DNA of 64,000 nucleotides, from NCBI GenBank assembly GCA_038147195.1, contig JAYQTB010000004.1, positions 992,001-1,056,000 on the forward strand, given 5' to 3'. The first letter of the stretch is position 1; every line of letters begins with the position of its first letter. The position numbers and the translations under genes were made by a program. The notes under the pieces were generated by a model, which saw nothing but the letters and a program-made list of their open reading frames with translations, was not told where the DNA came from and searched no databases. Below are positions 18,349 to 27,015 of the stretch, piece by piece. The stretch comes from Eutrophocola salsuginis (lineage in GTDB: Bacteria; Pseudomonadota; Gammaproteobacteria; Pseudomonadales; Pseudohongiellaceae).

Positions 18349-19443
18349 ATGAACTCGCACGCGCAAACCAAAGTCATCGTCGGCATGTCCGGAGGCGTCG
18401 ATTCCTCCGTGGCTGCCCTGTTGCTCCTGGAAAAGGGCTACCAGGTGGAAGGCCTGTTCATGAAGAACTGGGACGAGGACGACGGCACCGAGTACTGTAC
18501 TGCGAAGGAAGACCTGGCTGACGCCATGGCAGTCTGCAAAAAGATCGGCATCAGGTTGCACAGTGCCAACTTCGCCGCTGAATACTGGGATAACGTATTC
18601 GAGCATTTCCTGACCGAGTACCGTGCAGGCCGCACACCCAATCCCGACATTCTGTGCAACAGGGAGATCAAGTTCAGGGCCTTCCTTGATTACGCCATGC
18701 ATCTTGGAGCCGACCTTATTGCCACGGGGCACTATGTCCGCCGCTGTGATGAAAATGGTCATTCACTGCTGCTCAAGGGCCTGGACCCAAACAAGGACCA
18801 GAGTTATTTCCTCTGCGCCGTCAGTGAGGCGCAGATTGCCCGCACATTGTTCCCGGTCGGCGATCTCGAAAAAGAACGGGTACGAGCCATCGCCGAAGCA
18901 CATGGCCTCGTGACCCACGACAAGAAAGACAGCACCGGTATCTGCTTCATCGGTGAACGCCGGTTCAAGGATTTCCTGGAAACCTATATTTCCGCACAGC
19001 CCGGTAATATTGAAACACCCGAAGGCGAAGTACTCGGCCAGCACAGCGGACTGATGTTTCACACCCTCGGTCAGCGCCAGGGCTTGAGGATCGGTGGCCT
19101 GAAGGACCGGCCGGAAGAACCCTGGTACGTGGCGGACAAGGACCTCGATCGCAACGTGCTGGTGGTCGTGCAGGGCAACGAGCATCCCCTGCTCTTTGCC
19201 AGGGGCCTGTATTGCGGCCCAGTAGACTGGGTCAGCAGCGAACCACCTGCACTACCCCTGGCATGCAAGGCCAAGGTGCGTTACCGCCAGGCCGACCAGG
19301 AGTGCGTGCTGACACCGGAAAACAATCGCCATGTGGTATCGTTTTCAACACCACAGCGCGCAGTAACACCTGGCCAGTCCATCGTATTCTACCAAGATGA
19401 CGTGTGCCTGGGCGGTGCGATCATCGAAGCACAGATTCACTGA
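18349..19443 (+). CDS. mnmA: tRNA-specific 2-thiouridylase MnmA
   Basis: 364 residues, normal. PP-loop VGMSGGVDSSVAALLL at the N-terminus, catalytic Cys in the NPDILCNREIKF segment (about residue 103) and the second Cys in STGICFIGERRF (about residue 200). It thiolates U34 of tRNA-Lys, -Glu and -Gln using sulfur relayed from IscS/TusE. Second gene of nudJ-mnmA-hflD-purB. Confidence 0.98.
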   Translation: MNSHAQTKVIVGMSGGVDSSVAALLLLEKGYQVEGLFMKNWDEDDGTEYCTAKEDLADAMAVCKKIGIRLHSANFAAEYWDNVFEHFLTEYRAGRTPNPDILCNREIKFRAFLDYAMHLGADLIATGHYVRRCDENGHSLLLKGLDPNKDQSYFLCAVSEAQIARTLFPVGDLEKERVRAIAEAHGLVTHDKKDSTGICFIGERRFKDFLETYISAQPGNIETPEGEVLGQHSGLMFHTLGQRQGLRIGGLKDRPEEPWYVADKDLDRNVLVVVQGNEHPLLFARGLYCGPVDWVSSEPPALPLACKAKVRYRQADQECVLTPENNRHVVSFSTPQRAVTPGQSIVFYQDDVCLGGAIIEAQIH

Positions 19444-19460
19444 CATTAACCGAGCGAAAG

Positions 19461-20105
19461 ATGGATAAAAAACTGCGTCAGTGCCTTGCCCTATCCGGTG
19501 TTGCCCAGTCTGCCTACATGGTGAGGCAGTTGGCCCATCACGGCATGGTCGGCCAGGACAAGCTCAACACGCTGGTCCGCAGCCTATTCATCACCTCGCC
19601 GCAAACCACCATTGACGTTTATGGCTCGGTGAACCGGCTTAACCTCGGTATGCAGGTCCTGCAGGAAATCGTCAGGAATGAAGACAGCAATGACAGCCTT
19701 AAAAGTCCGGAAGTCATGCGCTACTTCCTCGGTATCCTGCACTTGGAACGCAAACTGGCCGCACGCCAGGACCTACTGCGCATCATTGGTAAACGCCTCG
19801 ACAAGCTGGAACATGACACCCTGGACAGTCATGACCTCGCCTCCTTAATGCTCCTCAAGCAGCTGGCAGAGCTTTACCAGGATACATTGAGCACACTGCC
19901 GTACCGCATACAGGTGTCTGGTGAGGTGAGCTTTCTCAAGAATGTTGAAGTGGCGGACAAAATACGCGCCGTGCTGCTGGCAGGAATTCGTTCAGCCGTG
20001 CTCTGGCAGCAATCCGGTGGCAGACGCTGGCAATTATTGTTTACACGCCAAAAGATAAACCGCAACCTACACCTGCTACTCAACAAGTTGCACGAAATTC
20101 ACTAG
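19461..20105 (+). CDS. hflD: high frequency lysogenization protein HflD homologue
   Basis: 214 residues from ATG 19461 (MDKKLRQ); an upstream in-frame ATG overlaps mnmA and is less likely. All-helical protein with the HflD pattern CLALSGVAQSAYMVRQLAHHG and LLAGIRSAVLWQQSGG. HflD is a peripheral membrane protein that affects lambda CII stability in E. coli; its cellular role is unclear. Recognised by length, motifs and position between mnmA and purB. Confidence 0.92.
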   Translation: MDKKLRQCLALSGVAQSAYMVRQLAHHGMVGQDKLNTLVRSLFITSPQTTIDVYGSVNRLNLGMQVLQEIVRNEDSNDSLKSPEVMRYFLGILHLERKLAARQDLLRIIGKRLDKLEHDTLDSHDLASLMLLKQLAELYQDTLSTLPYRIQVSGEVSFLKNVEVADKIRAVLLAGIRSAVLWQQSGGRRWQLLFTRQKINRNLHLLLNKLHEIH

Positions 20106-20115
20106 GTAAAAAAGT

Positions 20116-20529
20116 TTAATCCTGGGACCATGTCTCGAGGGCGAGCCCGTCGATGCCGGCGAAGGTTTTGCTGTTAAGCGTCAGCAGGGTAGCCTGCAGG
20201 CTGAGGGCGTGGGCGGCAACCATTGCATCGTTCATGTTAAGAGCATGACCCGTCCTCATTGCCTGCTGCTGGATCGCCGTATAGCTATCCACCGCCTCGC
20301 GGTTCCAGGGCACCACTTCTTCCAGCCTTTCACAGAATTCCTCCACCAGGCTCATATGGGCAGACTGGTTTTTCGTCAGCAGGACGCCGGCGATAAGTTC
20401 GGCATAAGTAATGGCGGAGATCACCACTTCGTCCCCTTCCGTTGACCAGACCTGTAACCTTGATAACAGCGCGGCGGGCTGCTGCTTCATGACCAGGCGG
20501 CAGATATCGGCAGAGAGCATGATGATCAT
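20116..20529 (-). CDS. vapC: PIN-domain toxin VapC-like, catalytic residues partly lost
   Basis: 137 residues with VapC layout. Canonical VapC starts MLDTNIC; here residues 4-10 read MLSADIC, so the first catalytic Asp is Ser6 and a shifted Asp8 appears. Glu44 (ITYAELIAG) and Asp101 (NDAMVAAHAL) are kept. The fourth acidic site region, usually TNNxREF, reads TLNSKTF, so its acid is lost. VapC toxins are Mg-dependent RNases cutting tRNA or rRNA; this one may be weak or inactive. It overlaps vapB by ATGA and is inserted, against the local gene direction, between hflD and purB. Confidence 0.85.
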   Translation of the reverse strand: MIIMLSADICRLVMKQQPAALLSRLQVWSTEGDEVVISAITYAELIAGVLLTKNQSAHMSLVEEFCERLEEVVPWNREAVDSYTAIQQQAMRTGHALNMNDAMVAAHALSLQATLLTLNSKTFAGIDGLALETWSQD

Positions 20530-20780
20530 GATTTGACCAGCCTGGGTCGAATGACCATGAAATCCTCCTCGGCTGCCGGAAATTCAGCGAAGGACTCCCA
20601 GGTTTTACGGGCGGGCGTTAGAATGACGGCGTTGCCACGCTTTACCACGTTCACCGCGTCAATGCCCGTGAAGGCAAGCTCCTTGGGAATGCGGACAGCC
20701 TGGCTGCGACCATTAATGAAGAGCTTGGCTTTGATTGTGCCAGCCCTGGAATCGGCAGATTTGCTCATGGCACCCTCCAT
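20526..20780 (-). CDS. vapB: VapB-like antitoxin (AbrB/SpoVT DNA-binding)
   Basis: 84 residues (or 80 from the second ATG at 20768). The N-terminal half is a swapped-hairpin AbrB domain with the segment FINGRSQAVRIPKEL, the typical VapB signature. The C-terminal tail, with WESFAEFPAAEEDF, would bind and block the toxin. VapB represses its own operon, usually with VapC. Stop and toxin start overlap as ATGA. Confidence 0.92.
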   Translation of the reverse strand: MEGAMSKSADSRAGTIKAKLFINGRSQAVRIPKELAFTGIDAVNVVKRGNAVILTPARKTWESFAEFPAAEEDFMVIRPRLVKS

Positions 20781-20904
20781 CAGGGGAAGATCTGGAAAGT
20801 ATATTCCGCATTTTTAATATATCAAGCATATACCAGTTTTCAAAAACAGTCTTTATACCAGTAAAAATAAAGGCTTAGGACTGCCGTTTACGGGGTCATT
20901 GGCG

Positions 20905-20910
20905 TATAAT
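20905..20910 (+). promoter_or_regulatory. -10 element upstream of purB
   Basis: A perfect TATAAT 34 bp before the purB ATG. No convincing -35 hexamer is seen at 16-18 nt, so an activator or extended element may be needed. It implies purB can be transcribed independently of hflD, which the inserted vapBC genes would otherwise separate from it. Confidence 0.5.
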
Positions 20911-20944
20911 GACGCGCTTTTCAGAGCCCTGGCGGACACCCTCC

Positions 20945-22312
20945 ATGATCCTGACATCGCTGAATGCCATTTCCCCGGTCGACGGCCGTTATCACAACAA
21001 AACCACCGCCCTGCAACCCTATTTCAGCGAGTTCGGTCTTATCCGCTATCGCGTGATCGTAGAAATACGCTGGTTGCAGCGCCTGGCGGAAAACCCGGGC
21101 ATACATGAAGTCCACACCCTTTCCGCTGCGGCCAACAGATTCCTCGACCAGCTGATCGCCAATTTTGATGAAAAAGAAGCTGCGATCGTCAAGGAGCGAG
21201 AAAAAATCACCAATCACGACGTAAAAGCGGTCGAGTACTACATCAAGGACAAACTGGCGGCCAACAAGGAACTGGCCGATGCCCTGGAATTCGTGCACTT
21301 CGCGTGTACCTCTGAGGATATCAACAACCTGTCCTACGCCCTGATGCTCAAGGAAAGCCTGGAAGCAGTCATCGCCCCGATGATGGAAGAAGTCATCAGC
21401 GCAATCCGAGAAAAGGCCCACGACTACGCCGGCGCCCCACTGCTCTCGCGCACCCATGGCCAGACGGCAACCCCCTCCACCATGGGTAAGGAATTCGCCA
21501 ACACGGTTGCCCGGTTGAAACGCCAGCTCAACATCATCAGGAAGACGGAATTCCTCGGCAAGATTAACGGTGCCGTCGGGAATTACAACGCCCATATCGC
21601 CGCCTATCCCGACGTAGATTGGGAAGCCAATGCCAAAACCTTCGTTAATAATCTTGGTTTGACCTGGAACCCGTACACCACGCAGATCGAGCCCCATGAT
21701 TTCATCGCCGAGTACTTCGACGCCGTGGCTCGCTTCAACACCATCCTGATCGATTTCGATCGCGACGTCTGGGGTTATATCTCGCTCGGCTATTTCCGCC
21801 AGCAGACAGTCGCCGGTGAAGTGGGCTCCTCCACCATGCCGCACAAAGTCAACCCGATCGACTTTGAAAACTCCGAAGGCAACCTCGGTGTCGCCAACGC
21901 ACTGATGCAGCACCTCGCCCAGAAACTGCCCATCTCCCGCTGGCAGCGGGACCTGACAGATTCCACAGTGCTGCGTACCATCGGTGTTGGCCTGGCCCAT
22001 AGCATGATTGCCTATCAGGCAAGCCTGAAAGGCATAGGCAAACTACTGATCAACATGGACAGGCTGCTGGCAGACCTTAACAAAAGCTGGGAAGTCCTGG
22101 CCGAACCATTCCAGACCGTCATGCGCCGTTACGGCATCGATGAACCCTACGAGAAACTGAAGGAACTCACACGTGGCCAAGCCATCACCGCAGAAACGCT
22201 GGCCGCCTTTGTGGATACCCTGGACCTGCCAGAGGCCGTGCGTGATGATCTGAAAAAAATGCGTCCTGACACCTATCTCGGTAACGCCGCTGCCCAGGCC
22301 AAGAAGATCTGA
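20945..22312 (+). CDS. purB: adenylosuccinate lyase
   Basis: 455 residues from ATG 20945, chosen because LNAISPVDGRY near the start matches the family; an earlier in-frame ATG at 20909 adds an unrelated stretch. Signature loop SSTMPHKVNPIDFEN and RTHGQTATPSTMGKE are intact. It cleaves SAICAR and adenylosuccinate to release fumarate in purine synthesis. The stop codon shares one base with the start of roxA (TGATG). Confidence 0.98.
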   Translation: MILTSLNAISPVDGRYHNKTTALQPYFSEFGLIRYRVIVEIRWLQRLAENPGIHEVHTLSAAANRFLDQLIANFDEKEAAIVKEREKITNHDVKAVEYYIKDKLAANKELADALEFVHFACTSEDINNLSYALMLKESLEAVIAPMMEEVISAIREKAHDYAGAPLLSRTHGQTATPSTMGKEFANTVARLKRQLNIIRKTEFLGKINGAVGNYNAHIAAYPDVDWEANAKTFVNNLGLTWNPYTTQIEPHDFIAEYFDAVARFNTILIDFDRDVWGYISLGYFRQQTVAGEVGSSTMPHKVNPIDFENSEGNLGVANALMQHLAQKLPISRWQRDLTDSTVLRTIGVGLAHSMIAYQASLKGIGKLLINMDRLLADLNKSWEVLAEPFQTVMRRYGIDEPYEKLKELTRGQAITAETLAAFVDTLDLPEAVRDDLKKMRPDTYLGNAAAQAKKI

Positions 22313-23457
22313 TGCAACTGGGCATCGACCTGGCCACGTTCCTTGCCGAGTATTGGCAAAAGAAACCGCTGCTGGTCAAGGCCGCCCTACCCGGTTTTAC
22401 TGATTTTCTCAGCCCTGAGGAACTGGCGGGGCTTGCCTGTGAAGACGGTGTGGAATCACGGCTGGTGTTCAACGATGCCATTGCCTGGACCATGAAGTCC
22501 GGGCCCTTCAGCGAAAAAGACTTCACCTTTCTTCCCGATAACAACTGGACCCTCTTGGTACAGTCGGTCGATCACTGGCTGCCGGAAGTGAAGACCTTGT
22601 TAGGGGAAGTCCCTTTCATTCCGGCATGGCGGCTCGACGATGTCATGGTCAGCTATGCAGCTCGCCACGGCGGCGTTGGCCCGCATTTCGATTATTACGA
22701 TGTCTTCCTTGTACAAGGCGAGGGCTCGCGCCAATGGCAACTTGGTGCCGCTTGCGACAGCACCACGCCCTTGAATATTGAGTCTGGCCTGAAGATCCTG
22801 CAAAACTTTACTCCTGAACAGACTGTTGAACTCACTGCCGGTGATGTCCTGTATATTCCCGCCGGCATCGCCCACTGGGGCACCGCCATCGAGGCAGGCC
22901 TGTGTTATTCCATTGGTTTCCGCGCGCCCGACCTGGCCGAATTACTGACCGCATACAGTATCGAGGCTTCCCTCGCGCAAAACCCGGACATGCGCTTCCG
23001 CGATCCTTCATTGCCGGCGACACAGCGGGCCGGTGAAATCAGCAGTGACGCCTTACAGCAAGTCAGGGCCCTGTTGCAGCATGCTCTGGCAGATGAGCAA
23101 CTGTTGCTTAAGAGTTTCGGCAATCTCATGACCGAACCGCGCCTGCCCGAATTACTGGAAGAACCGAAAACGCCGATCACGCCGAGACAGTTGGCAGTTC
23201 TGCTCCAGAAAGGCATGAACCTGGCCAGGCATCCGGCCTCGCGCCTTGCCTGCCATCACCAGGGAGTCAGACTTGTGCTGTTCGTGAACGGGGAAACTCT
23301 TATACTGTTCCCCCTCAATGACAAATTGCTCGGTCTCAATGAGGAACTGCAGTCTGCCCTAGGCCGCCCGCTCGACCTGAAGGGCTTCCAGCGCAATGAA
23401 AGCTGCCTGAACCTGCTCGCACAACTGTTCAACCAGGGCGCACTAATTCAATCCTGA
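22312..23457 (+). CDS. roxA: ribosomal oxygenase RoxA (YcfD-like, uL16 arginine hydroxylase)
   Basis: 381 residues, a JmjC-type cupin of the YcfD family. The iron-binding HxD is in GPHFDYYDVF and the distal His in GIAHWGTAI; a GFRAPDLAELL dimerisation region and a C-terminal winged-helix-like part follow. It uses 2-oxoglutarate, O2 and Fe(II) to hydroxylate an arginine in ribosomal protein uL16. Coupled to purB by TGATG, the order seen in Pseudomonas. Confidence 0.93.
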   Translation: MQLGIDLATFLAEYWQKKPLLVKAALPGFTDFLSPEELAGLACEDGVESRLVFNDAIAWTMKSGPFSEKDFTFLPDNNWTLLVQSVDHWLPEVKTLLGEVPFIPAWRLDDVMVSYAARHGGVGPHFDYYDVFLVQGEGSRQWQLGAACDSTTPLNIESGLKILQNFTPEQTVELTAGDVLYIPAGIAHWGTAIEAGLCYSIGFRAPDLAELLTAYSIEASLAQNPDMRFRDPSLPATQRAGEISSDALQQVRALLQHALADEQLLLKSFGNLMTEPRLPELLEEPKTPITPRQLAVLLQKGMNLARHPASRLACHHQGVRLVLFVNGETLILFPLNDKLLGLNEELQSALGRPLDLKGFQRNESCLNLLAQLFNQGALIQS

Positions 23458-23472
23458 CAGGAGGACTTTGCC

Positions 23473-24315
23473 ATAACTCCACGACTCGGCATCCTGCATC
23501 CGGGCGAAATGGGTACCGCGCTTGCGGCTTCTGCAATGAACAGCGGCATGGACGTGTATTGGTGTCGCGAAAATCGGAGCGAGGCCTCCCGATCACGGGC
23601 AAACAAACTCGGCCTTCAGGCTGCGGGAACGCTTGAGGATCTTTGTGATACCTGCGACATCCTGGTCTCTGTCTGTCCACCCCATGCCGCTGTTGCCCAG
23701 GCTGACGCCGTCATTGGCTGCGGTTTCAGGGGCCTGTATGCAGATGTCAACGCGATAGCCCCGGCCACTGTTCGGGAAATCGCCACCCGCATGGCAAAGG
23801 CCAGTGTAAATTTTGTCGACGGTGGCATTATCGGGCTGCCGCCGAAAGAACCTGGCACGACCTGGTTGTACCTGTCCGGCCCTGAAGCTGGCACGATTGC
23901 AGCATGTTTCAATAAAGGGCCACTTGAAACCAGTATCCTCGGGGACGACATCGGGCAGGCTTCCGGGCTGAAAATGTGTTTTGCGGCCAACAGCAAGGGC
24001 ACCGCCGCCCTGCACACCGCCATCCTCGGCGCCGCCGAGGCCATGGGTGTACGCGATGCCCTGGAACAACAGTGGGATGTCTACAACCCCGGTTACACCG
24101 TGAAAAGCCATGCCCGAATCCGCCAGGTTGCACGCAAGTCCTGGCGCTTTGTCGGCGAGATGGAAGAAATTGCCGTCACGCTGGGCGACTGTGGCATGCC
24201 GCCGGACTTTCACCAGGGAGCGGCGGAAATCTACAGGAGACAGGAAAAGTTCAAGGATGTGGGGGAGGATCCCCCTATAGAGGGCATCCTGACAGCGGTG
24301 CAGAAGAAACGCTGA
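23473..24315 (+). CDS. NAD(P)-dependent oxidoreductase (6PGDH-like N-domain, DUF1932-type C-domain), ATA start
   Basis: About 280 residues if translation starts at ATA 23473. The Rossmann fold needs the segment LGILHPGEMGTALA, but the first ATG (23509) falls inside it and would delete the first beta strand. An AGGAGG ribosome site at 23459-23464 sits 8 nt before the ATA, and the only in-frame stop upstream is that of roxA, so ATA is the best start position (rare start or a base error). The C-terminal half (GLKMCFAANSKGTAALHTAIL) resembles DUF1932 domains of 3-hydroxyisobutyrate dehydrogenase-like enzymes. Substrate unknown. It lies 15 bp behind roxA. Confidence 0.8.
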   Translation: MTPRLGILHPGEMGTALAASAMNSGMDVYWCRENRSEASRSRANKLGLQAAGTLEDLCDTCDILVSVCPPHAAVAQADAVIGCGFRGLYADVNAIAPATVREIATRMAKASVNFVDGGIIGLPPKEPGTTWLYLSGPEAGTIAACFNKGPLETSILGDDIGQASGLKMCFAANSKGTAALHTAILGAAEAMGVRDALEQQWDVYNPGYTVKSHARIRQVARKSWRFVGEMEEIAVTLGDCGMPPDFHQGAAEIYRRQEKFKDVGEDPPIEGILTAVQKKR

Positions 24316-24341
24316 CCACTGCCAGGCAGTTCAGGCGAGTA

Positions 24342-24899
24342 TTACTGGCGAACACCCTCGATGGCAAGCACCAGTTCGACCGGTCCGGCATTGATGCCAT
24401 AGTCACCGGTTTCGAGGACCAGTTCCCCTTCGAAACCGACACGGTAATCACCGAACGGTGTTTCTCCCTCACCAGTGCGCACCGCCTCGAAGCTAACGTC
24501 CTTGGTAACTCCATGCAAAGTGAATGTGCCATTGACATGGACGCGGCCATTACCCAGGTCCTCGACGGATGTGCTAGTAAAAGAGGCCGTCGGGAAATTA
24601 TCCACGTATAAATAGTCGCTGGTGCTTAAATGCGTATCCCGTGCATCGTGGTTGGTATCGATGCTGCCCGGATTGATGTTCACCGCGATGGTAGAGGCGC
24701 CGATGTCATCAGCGTCATAGGTGAAGGTACCACTGACCTCGTTGAAACGGCCCCACAGTGAACTTATACCCACGTGACTGGCCTTGAAATGGATGGAACT
24801 GTGCATGCCCCCACCGGTGCCATCTATAATGTAATCATCGGCATGGGCAACAGGAACTGTCAGGGCAGGAAGCAGGGCCAGGTGGGCAATATGTTTCAT
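24342..24899 (-). CDS. YceI family periplasmic lipid-binding protein
   Basis: 185 residues with a Sec signal peptide (MKHIAHLALLPALTVPVAHA). The mature protein is a YceI/lipocalin-like barrel: DGTGGGMHSSIHFKASHVG at the start, GTFTYDADDIGAS, and a late GDYGINAGPVELVLAIEG strand. YceI proteins bind isoprenoid chains such as polyprenyl or ubiquinone-like lipids in the periplasm. Stand-alone gene, convergent with the upstream dehydrogenase gene. Confidence 0.92.
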   Translation of the reverse strand: MKHIAHLALLPALTVPVAHADDYIIDGTGGGMHSSIHFKASHVGISSLWGRFNEVSGTFTYDADDIGASTIAVNINPGSIDTNHDARDTHLSTSDYLYVDNFPTASFTSTSVEDLGNGRVHVNGTFTLHGVTKDVSFEAVRTGEGETPFGDYRVGFEGELVLETGDYGINAGPVELVLAIEGVRQ

Positions 24900-25023
24900 G
24901 GGTAATCTCCTTAATCAGAATGGCGTGCAACATACACTATTCGGGCAAGGGAAGTCCACTTGCCGCCCATACCCCCCCATTCGGGCGCACATTTTTATAT
25001 AATGCGTACCTGGACAACATGAC

Positions 25024-26061
25024 ATGAATTCGCCGGAAAACTTACACCGCTTTTGCGTTGCCCCCATGATGGAGTGGACCGACCGCCACTGCCGTTATTT
25101 CCTGCGACTGTTTTCCCGGCACACCCTACTGTACACGGAAATGATAACCAGCGGCGCCCTGCTCCATGGCGACGCCGCCCGCTTTCTACTTTTCAACCCG
25201 GAAGAACAGCCCGTCGCCCTGCAGGTGGGCGGCAGCGATCCTGCGGAATTGGCCAGGGCGGCCAAAATGGGTGAATTGGCGGGTTACCGGGAGATCAACC
25301 TGAATGCCGGTTGCCCCAGTGACCGGGTTCAGCGTGGCAAGATCGGCGCCTGCCTTATGGCAGAGCCCTCCCTGGTGGCGGATTGCATGCGCGCTATGGC
25401 CGGTGCCGTAGCAATTCCCGTGACCATCAAGTGCCGTATCGGCATCGACAGACTCGACTCTCTAGAACACCTGACCGACTTTGTCGGAAAGGTCAGTGAA
25501 TCGGGTTGCAAGACTTTCATCATCCACGCCCGCATCGCCGTACTCGAGGGCCTAAGCCCGAAAGAAAACCGGGAAATCCCACCGCTCAATTACGAACGTG
25601 TGTTCGCCATCAAGCAACGCTTCCCCGACCTGGAAATCGTCATCAACGGCGGCATACGCTCTCTCGAACAGGCCAGCGACCTGCTGACCCGGGTGGATGG
25701 TGTCATGGTAGGACGCGAGGCTTACCAGAACCCGACCATGCTTTCTTACGTCGACCGTGACATTTTTGACGATGTATCACCCATCATCAGCCAGGAAGAG
25801 GTGCTCGAGCGTTTTCACGACTATGTAAAACAGGAACTGGCTTACGGCACCGCACTCAAGCACATGACCCGGCACATTCTTGGCCTCTTCCAGGGTATGC
25901 CGGGTGCCAAGCAGTTTCGGCGTCATCTTAGCGAGAATGCCCACAAGGCGGATGCCGGGATCGCGGTACTCGAACAGGCTAGCAACTGCATTCGCCAACG
26001 TGGTCGCCATCCCATGCAACCGATCCAAATTCTCGAGCGCACGCCGGGGCCCACATGCTGA
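25024..26061 (+). CDS. dusA: tRNA-dihydrouridine(20/20a) synthase DusA
   Basis: 345 residues. FMN-binding TIM barrel with CVAPMMEWTDRHCRYF at the start, the catalytic Cys in NLNAGCPSDRVQRG, VTIKCRIGID, FIIHARIA and VMVGREAYQNP. The WTDRHCR start and HARIAVLEGLSPKENREIPPL loop are typical of DusA rather than DusB/C. It reduces U20/U20a in tRNA using NADPH. Its end overlaps the next gene by 7 bp. Confidence 0.96.
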   Translation: MNSPENLHRFCVAPMMEWTDRHCRYFLRLFSRHTLLYTEMITSGALLHGDAARFLLFNPEEQPVALQVGGSDPAELARAAKMGELAGYREINLNAGCPSDRVQRGKIGACLMAEPSLVADCMRAMAGAVAIPVTIKCRIGIDRLDSLEHLTDFVGKVSESGCKTFIIHARIAVLEGLSPKENREIPPLNYERVFAIKQRFPDLEIVINGGIRSLEQASDLLTRVDGVMVGREAYQNPTMLSYVDRDIFDDVSPIISQEEVLERFHDYVKQELAYGTALKHMTRHILGLFQGMPGAKQFRRHLSENAHKADAGIAVLEQASNCIRQRGRHPMQPIQILERTPGPTC

Positions 26062-26525
26062 AGGCTATCTCCAAGTTCTTTGACAGCCATTTCGGCGCCG
26101 GCGATGATGACATTCACTCCGTCGACCAGTTGCAACTGGCCAGTGCCGCCCTGTTGATCGAGCTGACCAGGGCCGACAACCAAGTGGACCAAAGTGAAAC
26201 TAGGAAGTTGCTGGCGATCCTGCAACAACGCTTTAACCTGCCTGAGACTGAACTCGAGGAACTTGTAACCCTAGCCGGCCAGCAAAACCAGGAGGCCACG
26301 TCCCTTTACGAGTTCACCAGTTTGATCAACGAGAATTTCGATGTGCGGGAAAAATCACAATTGATCCTGAACATGTGGGAGGTGGCGTTTGCCGATGGGC
26401 GCGTCGACCGCTACGAGGAATACCTGATACGCAAGGTCAGCGATCTTCTGCACTTGTCACACAAGGATTTCATCACCGGCAAGCAGGTTGCCCGGGCCAG
26501 GGCTGAAAACACCGCCGACAACTGA
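26055..26525 (+). CDS. TerB-like tellurite-resistance-domain protein
   Basis: 156 residues, all helical. Two acidic repeats (LTRADNQVDQSETRKL and EVAFADGRVDRYEEYLIRKV) match the metal-binding half-motifs of the TerB/DjlA fold. Such proteins are common in gammaproteobacteria, usually of unknown role; a direct tellurite link is not implied. It overlaps dusA by 7 bp and is probably co-expressed. Confidence 0.88.
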   Translation: MLKAISKFFDSHFGAGDDDIHSVDQLQLASAALLIELTRADNQVDQSETRKLLAILQQRFNLPETELEELVTLAGQQNQEATSLYEFTSLINENFDVREKSQLILNMWEVAFADGRVDRYEEYLIRKVSDLLHLSHKDFITGKQVARARAENTADN

Positions 26526-26529
26526 TTCG

Positions 26530-27015
26530 TTAGCGATTGGCTTTTAAAGCGGACACCAAGTCCTGGAACTCGATCCGGTTTTCTTCGCTTAGTGTCATCA
26601 GAGTCTGGTGTGCTTCGATGACCTTTTGCCTGACCGAATCTTCACTCTCCGCGTTTTCCTTGAGTTCACTGTAGACCGTCTTGCGCGATTGTGGCTCCTC
26701 AACGATGTCGCAGATAAGATCAAAGCTCATGCTCTTCAGAATGCGGGTGATGTCAGGCTGGGTTGAAATGATCGTGGGGCTGACATTGAAACGGTTGCGC
26801 AACTGGATAGCCATTTTCGCGGTCAGGCCCAGGGCCGTACTGTCGATACCCTTTGTCTCAGTCATGTCAACGATCATACTGTCGAGAATCGCCCGGTTAT
26901 AGAGGGACGAAAAATAACTATCCATCGTGCCGCTCATGAGAACCCGGACATCGCCGACGAATTTCAGGATTGGAACGTTGTTTACAATCGCGACTAAAAT
27001 TCTTCCGCTATTCAT
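26530..27015 (-). CDS. STAS-domain anti-sigma-factor antagonist (HsbA/SpoIIAA-like)
   Basis: 161 residues. A STAS domain fills the first 100 residues, with the phosphorylatable Ser region DMTETKGIDSTALGL. A charged helical C-terminal extension follows. Such proteins switch partners with an anti-sigma factor according to Ser phosphorylation; in Pseudomonas HsbA plays this part for FlgM and a diguanylate cyclase. Its ATG overlaps, as ATGA, the true end of the receiver-PP2C gene that would dephosphorylate it. Name HsbA is inference from context. Confidence 0.85.
   Translation of the reverse strand: MNSGRILVAIVNNVPILKFVGDVRVLMSGTMDSYFSSLYNRAILDSMIVDMTETKGIDSTALGLTAKMAIQLRNRFNVSPTIISTQPDITRILKSMSFDLICDIVEEPQSRKTVYSELKENAESEDSVRQKVIEAHQTLMTLSEENRIEFQDLVSALKANR

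Noticed and set aside
20921..22000. A 359-codon open frame on the minus strand opposite purB
   Set aside because: It mirrors the purB codons, has no family motif or ribosome site, and purB is certain.
26055..26525. Tellurite resistance determinant
   Set aside because: Only a lone TerB-like domain is present; no other ter genes, so resistance is not supported.
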